Part shown: positions 56,852 through 64,000 of the stretch, one piece after another
Layout of the letters: the number at the start of each line of letters is the position of its first letter
Position numbering within the stretch: position 1 is the first letter of the stretch
Source: Neolentinus lepideus HHB14362 ss-1
Taxonomy: Eukaryota > Basidiomycota > Agaricomycetes > Gloeophyllales > Gloeophyllaceae
Assembly: GCA_001632425.1 (NCBI GenBank)
Contig: KV425560.1
Coordinates: 356,418 to 420,417 of the forward strand
Direction: 5' to 3'
DNA: 64,000 bases
Position numbers and translations under genes: made by a program
The notes under the pieces: generated by a model
What the model was told of the DNA's origin: nothing
The model's input: the letters and a program-made list of their open reading frames with translations, nothing else
The model's database searches: none

Positions 56852-59399
56852 TCACAGATGATAGACAGCCTCAGCATAACCAACACCTGTACCGAACCCA
56901 GAGCTGGGCAGTGATAGTGACAACGATGGCCTGGGGACATCCAGATCCCACTCCCTCCTGAGACGATTGTACATCAATCGGAAACTTGAAAGGGCGCCCT
57001 TCTCCTGAATCAAATTCAACAAGATCGTAAACCCTGCCACACTTTGCGCATGCGACGGTCTCTGCACTTCCACGCGAAACTGGACAGCCTTGGCGACATC
57101 CATCGCCCCTGCCGGATCTCTAACTTCCTCTAGCTTACATTTCAGGACGTCCAGCCCGTCCGCTGACCTGCAATGTGTAATCTGCACACCCATCCCAATA
57201 AGCAATCTCCGACACTCCTCCCGTGTATTGTAGACGTCCGCCATGGACAACAGCTGATAATTAGCAGGTTTGAACTTGAACAGATGGCCGAACCATCTCC
57301 TCCTGGGGGAGAACGATGAAGGGCTCGGCGGAAACCAGGAGTCGTCAGAGAAGGCAGGCGACACAGGACTCGGGCCCATGCTTCTTTTTGTCTTCAACTT
57401 CGAGGGCCGGTCTGGTTCAATGATTTGGATGTGCCTGTCTGATAGAGGGGACCTGCTGCCCGTGGAGACAGGTGTGAGCAGAGACTTCAGTACAGGCGCC
57501 CTCATCTCAGAGAATTCAATATCTTCGGGCGTAATCAACACAAAATTCTCGTCATCTTCATCCTTCCGAGCTGCAGCTAAGTCAAGGGGGGGAGGGCGCC
57601 GTCGGGACCTCCTCGAACCAAGTGCTCCTTGCGTATTATCAAGGCTGCACCAAGATGCGTTAATACCGCCGTCCAATGTTCCTGCAGTGCCAGCAGAATC
57701 CTGTTGAGGTGTCAGACCTTCTACGAAACGGCTGCCGGCTGGTGTTGGTGGCGGGGCAGTGGGAGGATGGGCAGGCACAGGTTTGATAGTAGGAGCCAAC
57801 CCGGAAGCAGCAAAGTCAGTTGATGATGACCGGACAGTCGATCGTTCATGAGAGGCAAGCTCCATTGCGTTCAGATGGTCTACGATCTGACGGAAGAAGT
57901 CTTGCGTCTTGTCACTTAGAGCCCCAGCCACTGAAGGATTAACCTCAGCCCCTTTATTCGAGTATGACTGCTTCTTTGGAGGCTTAGAGGACGCAGCTGC
58001 GTTCGCAGGGATGTTGGGGTCGGAGGGAGAAGGAGTCGGAGAATGCAAGACGATTTCGGGGCCCTGGCTTTGACTTGATGTTCTCACTACGGCGACTGTC
58101 TCGGAGGACTTCACCTGCCCTAAATTTGCCGGTCTCGACGTGGTCCGGGGCATAGTACACTGTTTCTCACTCGAGGATGAGGCTTTTCCCCGTGAGTATG
58201 TTTTCGGCGCAGTACTTTCCTCCTCGTCAGGGTCATAGTCTTCGAGATGCTTAGCTCGGTACTGCACCAGAAGGTGATAGACACCTTTCTCCCATGTAGG
58301 ATCATCAGATAACAGGTGTCCAACGATTTCTTCTTCAGGGACGTCATGCCAGAGTGTCCTAAGGTTCGCGAAGATATCGGGATCGATGTCTTCTGCAGGG
58401 CTTATGGGCAAAGACATATGTTCCAGACTTTGCGTATGACGATTTGGTGCTTTGGGTTTCTCTAGATTATAGAAGGGATGCTCCAGGATCTCGGCCATCG
58501 TTATTCGTTTCGTGACATCCTTTTCCAGCATCCTCGAGATGAGGTCCTTCGCAAGGGGATCGAAAGAGCTAGGCGTCGCGAATTTGCCAATTTTGACTTT
58601 CGCCAGGAGGGTACCAAGGTCCTCGTCGTCGAAGGGAAGTCTACCAGCAAGCAATGCATAGAGAATGACGCCGCAAGACCAGATGTCGGACGAGAACCCG
58701 TTGTAGGACTTGCCCATAATCACCTCAGGAGCAGCATAATGAGGGCTACCGCAGGCGGTCTGGAGTAAGCTTGAAGCACCGTTCTTCTGCCAAGCGGCCA
58801 TGCCGAAATCTGCTACTTTGATTTTCTTGTCCTTATCGAGCAGGAGGTTTTCGGGCTTGAGATCTCGGTGAGCAATGTTGAAGCGATGGCAGTAGTCGAC
58901 AGCAGCAATGACTTGTTGAAAGTAGTCTAGAGCTTCCAAGGTAGATAGTTTCCCCTTGTCGCAGAGATATTCGAAGAGTTCGCCGCCTTCGACATATTCG
59001 AGGATCAGGTATAGTTCGTTGGATGTCTCCCAGACGTCATATAGCCGCAGGATGTTCGGATGGTCAATAAGTTTCATGATGACAATTTCTCGCTCTATTG
59101 CCAATAGTATCCGCTCGGCTTCGTTTTCCAGATTCTCCAAAGACATTCTTGATTCCAGGATGGAGGATTTCGAGACGATCTTCACAGCCGCATACTGCCC
59201 CGTTCGCGAATGTCGTGCAATCCGTACACGCCCTGGTCACCGAAGGTGAGACACCACAAACCGACCCATCTTAACTTGTGAACCACCAACCTGAGCTGCC
59301 TTTACCGATCACTCGTCCAATCTTCCAAGCTCCAATCATTTTTGGATCGTCATCCCTTCTGCTTCTCCGGGGTATGCGAGGGGAGTCATCTTGAGCCAT
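56852..59399 (-). CDS. Ser/Thr protein kinase of the Gin4/Hsl1/Cdr2 (Nim1-related) group
   Basis: Exon 1 (59399-59291) and exon 2 (59232-56852) join in frame to 829 aa. GKGSSGRVRIARHSRTGQYAAVKI is the glycine loop plus the VAIK-type Lys. EREIVIMKLIDHPNI is helix C, YVEGGELFEYL the hinge, IAHRDLKPENLLLD the catalytic loop, and KVADFGMAAW the DFG. LLQTACGSPHYAAPE is the activation loop, with the Thr used by LKB1-type upstream kinases. A Ser/Pro-rich linker follows. The C-terminal ~120 residues (ECRRLLIGMGVQITHCRSAD, VQFRVEVQRP, FRLMYNRLRREWDLDV) resemble the fungal KA1 membrane-binding domain. These kinases act at the bud neck or cortical nodes, linking septins and cell size to Wee1. Confidence 0.94.
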
Positions 59400-59650
59400 A
59401 AGTGGCACAGCGAGTGGTTTTCAGGAGTTGATAGTAGCACTGGGAAAGGAAGCAGGCACGTTCGGGCCAGAGTGTTAAGACTCAAGACGCGTCTGTTACT
59501 GTGACTGTATGTGACTCAACTGTCATGTGATTTCTTCGTAACCGCGTGTTCTTCTCACGCCGCCTTCTCCTTTCACTGCAGCCAGCTTCAAGTTACTCCC
59601 TAAATGCTATATATTGGATACCATCTTGAACAGTGTATTACTTGAGCGCA
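59400..59650. promoter_or_regulatory. Divergent promoter, kinase / DNA ligase IV (251 bp)
   Basis: Start codons at 59399 (minus) and 59651 (plus) diverge. Short direct/inverted TGTGACTGTATGTGACT motifs lie near 59498-59514. No TATA box is clear. Confidence 0.5.
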
Positions 59651-62600
59651 ATGCAACAGCCTACTCCAGCGCCGTCATCCCCACCTGGTTCTCCTGGTCC
59701 ATCCAAGATGAAAGGAGAGAGGATGATTTACCCGGCGCCACCCCAGAACGTTGGCAGCGCGCCCTTCAGCGTGCTGACGGGGCTTTTCGACAAATTGCAG
59801 AACGAAAGGAAACCCGACAGAAGACGAAAATTGCTGGATGCTTGGTTCAATGTGCGAATTGTGTGGTCAAGAATATGGCACCTCAGCTGACGCCGTCCAT
59901 TAGCACTGGCGCAAGGAGATAGGATATGATTTATATCCTGTCTTAAGGCTGATACTCCCACAGGCATGAATTGTGTCATATTCAAGAAGACCGTTGACTG
60001 ACTGACCTCTGAGCAGAGAGACCGCGAGCGCGCGGTCTATGGACTGAAGGAGAAGAATCTCGCCAAGACCTACATCAAGCTCATACCACTTGGCATGAAA
60101 GATCCCGACGCAATTCGCTTGTTTAATTGGAAGAGACCGTCTGAAAAGGATGTGGGTTGTGACAGCTCCATGAAAGGATCACACTGACTGGCTTTGAGTA
60201 AAGAAATCATCTGGATATTTCCCGAATGTGCTGTACGAGGTCGTTACCAAGCGGTCCTCGGTCATAGAAGGGACTCTGACGGTAGATGAGTTGAATGAGA
60301 TATTGGACGAGCTCTCCGAGTACGGTGGCAAACAGTACGAGCATCGGTTTCTCTTCCTTGAGCAGCGGATCTTACTTGTCCTTTCAGAGATGTCCAATCG
60401 AAACTCCTGCAGCGTGTGTACAACCGGTCTACACCTGAAGACCAGCGATGGATTGCTCGTATCATTCTCAAAGGTACCAGTTCTTTGTCACAACGTTGGT
60501 GCCCGCTTTGACAAATACCATCATGAAGACATGCAAATCAATATCAAGGAGACTACTGTGTTCTCTGTGTTTCATCCCGATGCTCAAGACCTATACAATA
60601 CCTGCTCCGATCTGAAGAAGGTCGCGTGGGAGCTCTGGGACCCTAAACGGCGACTCAAAGAGGAGGTACTCACTTTCCTTCCGCTATGCTCATTCACAGC
60701 CATTTAGACTCGCTGTACACAGGATAAGACAATTCAGCTATTTCGCGCCTTCGCGCCCATGTTGTGCAAGCGCCCGACTCACAAGTTAGAGGAGTCCATT
60801 AAGGAGATGCAGGGGCGCACGTTCTACATCGAAGAGAAGCTCGATGGCGAGCGTGTGCAGCTGCATAAGCGTGGCAATGAATTTTGGTATTGTTCCAGGT
60901 AGAGCTGTCTCTTCAACTTATGTAAGTCGTCATTAACAGTGTTAACAGGAAGGGGAAAGACTATACATACCTTTATGGCAAGCACATTGGAGCTGGCAGT
61001 TTAACCCCGTATATTGCTTCGGCGTTCGATGAGCGAGTGGATGAGTACGTGTTGGTTGGCTTTCTGCTCGGCGCCGAACCTAACAGATGGGTAGCATCAT
61101 CCTGGACGGGGAAATGCTCGTGTGGGATCCGGTATCAGAAAGGAATCTTTCTTTCGGAACATTGAAGACTGCTGCCCTCGGTGTGTCTAATGCCGTCTAC
61201 CTAACCTTGTCCGACTAACACGGATATCAGATAGGACTAAGAAGGAGCTGAATCCTCGGCCTTGCTGTTCGTATATCGCTCCAGATGCTTATCACGTATC
61301 ACGTATCCGACTGATTCCACGTCTAGTCAAGATCTTCGACCTTCTATACTTAAATGGCATGTCCCTCATCGGAAAATCCTGCAAGTTTCGGAAACGGAAT
61401 CTCCGCTCGTGTCTCAAAGAAGTTAAGGGCAGAATCGAATTCGTGACGGAGTGGGAGGGTAAGACTGCCAAAGATGTCAGGACGAGGATGGATGAGGTTA
61501 TGGCGAACAGAGGAGAAGGTGTAATCCTGAAGCATCCTGACTCGGAGTATGTTCTGAACGGCCGCAATAAGGATTGGATTAAGGTAATTATGCACAACAG
61601 AAGCCATGGTCTTGGTGTTGACGGAAAATCATGAGGTGAAACCAGAATATATAGTAAGCTCATGTTCTGATGCTAGCGAGTTCTATCTGACAGGTGTCAT
61701 CAGGATAATATGGGTGAAACCGTGGACGTTCTCGTAGTAGGTACGTTAACGCCATTTTGACCGTAGGGAACTTATCTCGCTAATGAAGCGTCGCTAAGCC
61801 GGAAACTGGGGGACTGGGTGGCGCAGTGGTGGCGTCTCGACGCTAATATGTGCTGTTCTCGACGACAGACATGCCAACGAAGATGAGGACGAGCCCAAGT
61901 AACACCTAGCTTCCTGGCTATTACAGCTGACTGACGCACCATACCATCCAGATACAGCACATTTGTTAGAATTGGTTCTGGTCTGTCTTACGCAGACTAT
62001 GTCTGGGTTCGGTCGAAACGCTGGAAAACATGGGATGCGAAAAACCCTCCAACGTTCCTGCGGACTTCACGAAAGGGCCGTGAGGATAAGGGTGACATAT
62101 ATCTCGAGCCGGAAGAGTGGGTTACCAAGGCTCGTTGTTCTGACATGCTTTGACCTTTCTTTGCTTCTGCACCAGTTCGTTCATTCTCAAAGTGAAAGCT
62201 GCAGAGATCACGCCTTCTGGTGACGACTCATTTATTCGCTGTCGGACTACTTCTAAGACACCCCTCAGATCAGTATCATATGGGCTATACTATGCGTTTC
62301 CCTCGTGCTCTCTCAATTCGGGATGATCTCGTCATCTCAGATTGCATGACGGCCACAGGTCTAACAGATTGCTTAAGACCGTGGACATGTTACTGATCAA
62401 TTCGCAGGTGTCATGGAGACTCTCCGGTCTGAAAAAAAAAGGAAAATGGAGAACGAGGAACAGTAAGCCCTAGCCCAGCTTATCAATGGCTTCGTGCTAA
62501 AAACGATCAGAAAAACCAAGAAGAAGCAGAAAACGACAACCAAGGTGACATCCAGTTCAGAGTGTTTCTCCTGTACAAGTTAACATCTTTGACAGCCAAC

Positions 62601-64000
62601 CTTGATGCCTGAATACAAAGGCCATGACCTGAAGGAGGTGGTTGTAGCATCGGATCTTTTCGAAGGCATGACGTTCAGTAAGTGCTTGTCTCCGGTCACT
62701 TTGTGGCGAGTATGATTCACCTTTCGATAGTGGTGGCATCCGATCCTAAATCTCGCACGGGGGAACAGGATAAGAATGAACTCCTGAAGAAGTTAGGGTC
62801 GCGTTGCACTCTTCATACAAATGTTTATTTCTTTGCAGGATCAAGGCCCACGGTGGTACTTGTGTACAGACAGTTCGGAATCGACTGGATGCGTTCGTTG
62901 TCTATGGTGGCAATATTATGCGTATGTGGCTTGAATCGTGCTTACACACGGTGACCTCACCTTATCATCGATCAGCCTACGACCTCAATTTGTTGATGAA
63001 GAAAGGGACACATGATATTATCAAGCCAACTTGGATTCTGGATACCGTATCGAAGGGGGAATTAGCTCCGTTCCATAAACGGTAGTTCTTTCGTTTCCTA
63101 ACAACATTATTCATTTAATGTAATGAAACCAGGTATTTCTTCTATGCGACTGCGAGTCGGGCAGCGAGCGTAGAATACAATCAAGATGACGAGGAAGACT
63201 TAGAGCCTGCGATCCAGGGTGCTAGCCACGCGGGCTTATCATCAGATCCTAAGCAGATCAAGACTGATGACGCCGCATCAGAAACCGAAACTAGTGACTG
63301 GTTCAAGGTTGACAGACCTGCAGTACAAGAGAAATCTGCTGCTGATGAGGAATCGGCGACCGAGTCTGATGATGATTCCGACAATGCAGACGTCAATCCT
63401 GGCGAGGATGACGATGATTGGTTCAAGATCAAACCAGATGTTAGCTCAGTAGGGTCAGACGTGGCTGATGAGATGGTATGTGCGGATTCGGTACATAGGA
63501 ATGCACTAATATCCAACAGTCTCAGATTGACCTTACTGACGATCCGAAGGTGCGTAGGCTCGCAATGGTCGCCATGCTCGTATTGATTCCTTCCTAGGGG
63601 TCTCTAGTTACTCTAGAGACCTCACAGACTATGCGATCCGACCAGGATGACAGCGTGAAGATGGGTGAAGATGATTCTGCCATGGAATATGACCAGGAGA
63701 AGATTTTCAGGCACCTGTATGTGGCGATGCCACTTATTGTGGATACACTACCTGACACAGACGCAGATGCTTCTATCTCGATACCCCACAGAATGCTCGG
63801 AACCGTAGCTTGCTATTGAAGTCAACGAAATATGAGCAGCAGATAAATGTCAGGTCAGGAGGCCAGTATCAGAACGTCAGACATGTACTAAGGCAGATGC
63901 ACCAGTTTCACAGAAATAAAGAATCTGATCTTAGAGAATGGTGGTAAAGTGGTCGACTTGGACGACCCGAAATTAACGCATATCGTTATCGACAAAAGGG
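59651..64000 (+). CDS. LIG4: DNA ligase IV (non-homologous end joining), 3' end cut off by the window
   Basis: Many exons run from ATG 59651 to the window edge. The N-terminus (MQQPTPAPSSPPGSPGPSKM) precedes FSVLTGLFDKLQ and the DNA-binding domain (KTYIKLIPLGMKDPDAIRLF). FYIEEKLDGERVQLHKRG is motif I with the adenylated Lys. IILDGEMLVWDP, VKIFDLLYLNGMSL, RGEGVILKHPDSEY and WIKVKPEY are later motifs, then ETVDVLVVAGNWGTG. BRCT1 spans about 62.6-63.1 kb (TFTVVASDPKS, IKAHGGTCVQT, WILDTVSKGELAP). An acidic linker with repeated D-D-D-W-F-K follows, then the start of BRCT2 (NLILENGGKVVDLDDPKLTH). With an XRCC4-like partner it seals double-strand breaks. I see no disruption in the readable part. 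Confidence 0.94.

Overview
The window looks like nuclear DNA from a basidiomycete fungus, most likely an Agaricomycete. Genes are dense and on both strands, and are cut by many ~48-70 nt GT-AG introns with CTNAY-like branch sites. Very short exons occur (3, 12, 15 and 22 nt). The gene content is typically fungal: vacuolar carboxypeptidase S, acetamidase-type amidase, F-box proteins, a Zap1-like zinc regulator, COX23, FIS1, TMA16 and a Gin4/Hsl1/Cdr2-type kinase. All gene models were spliced by eye. Junctions given to the base were checked for reading frame; the others are approximate.

Layout. 1-5 kb (minus strand): the cut-off 5' part of a protease-like hypothetical protein, a Gfo/Idh/MocA dehydrogenase and an SLC35F-type transporter. 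5-7 kb: a gene-poor stretch with a duplicated segment, then a small hypothetical gene. 7.8-9.9 kb: a FAD monooxygenase that looks decayed at its 3' end. 10-14 kb: mitochondrial ribosomal protein mL44 and carboxypeptidase S copy 1. 13.9-17 kb: a 3.2 kb gene-free block holding three unrelated degenerate repeat arrays; the last array supplies the stop codon of the next gene. 17-20.3 kb: a large disordered protein with S-H-T-P-x-G-x-P-P repeats. 21.9-24.3 kb: amidase. 24.6-27.6 kb: U2AF large subunit head-to-head with FIS1. 28-31.6 kb: an M50B-like metalloprotease head-to-head with histone H2A, then a DUF1857 protein. 32-37.5 kb: an F-BAR/DEP/RhoGAP protein and an APH-type kinase-like protein. 38.8-40.7 kb: COX23 head-to-head with a coiled-coil protein. 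40.8-45.6 kb: carboxypeptidase S copy 2 head-to-head with a Zap1-like zinc-finger factor. 47-55 kb (minus strand): an F-box protein, a short choline-phosphate cytidylyltransferase, an intron-free CCCH-RRM-RBR ubiquitin ligase and a second F-box protein. 56-64 kb: TMA16, the kinase, and DNA ligase IV, which runs off the right end.

The genes do not form one pathway. Most are conserved housekeeping genes, five pairs of which share short divergent promoters of 151-398 bp. The most unusual items are the CCCH/RRM/RBR fusion, the repeat protein beside the repeat block, three GC-AG introns (one at the same site as a GT-AG intron in a paralogue in this window), the two carboxypeptidase S copies, a RhoGAP domain with no visible arginine finger, and a G-rich direct/inverted repeat structure near 55.3-55.9 kb. 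I did not find a convincing wholly new system.
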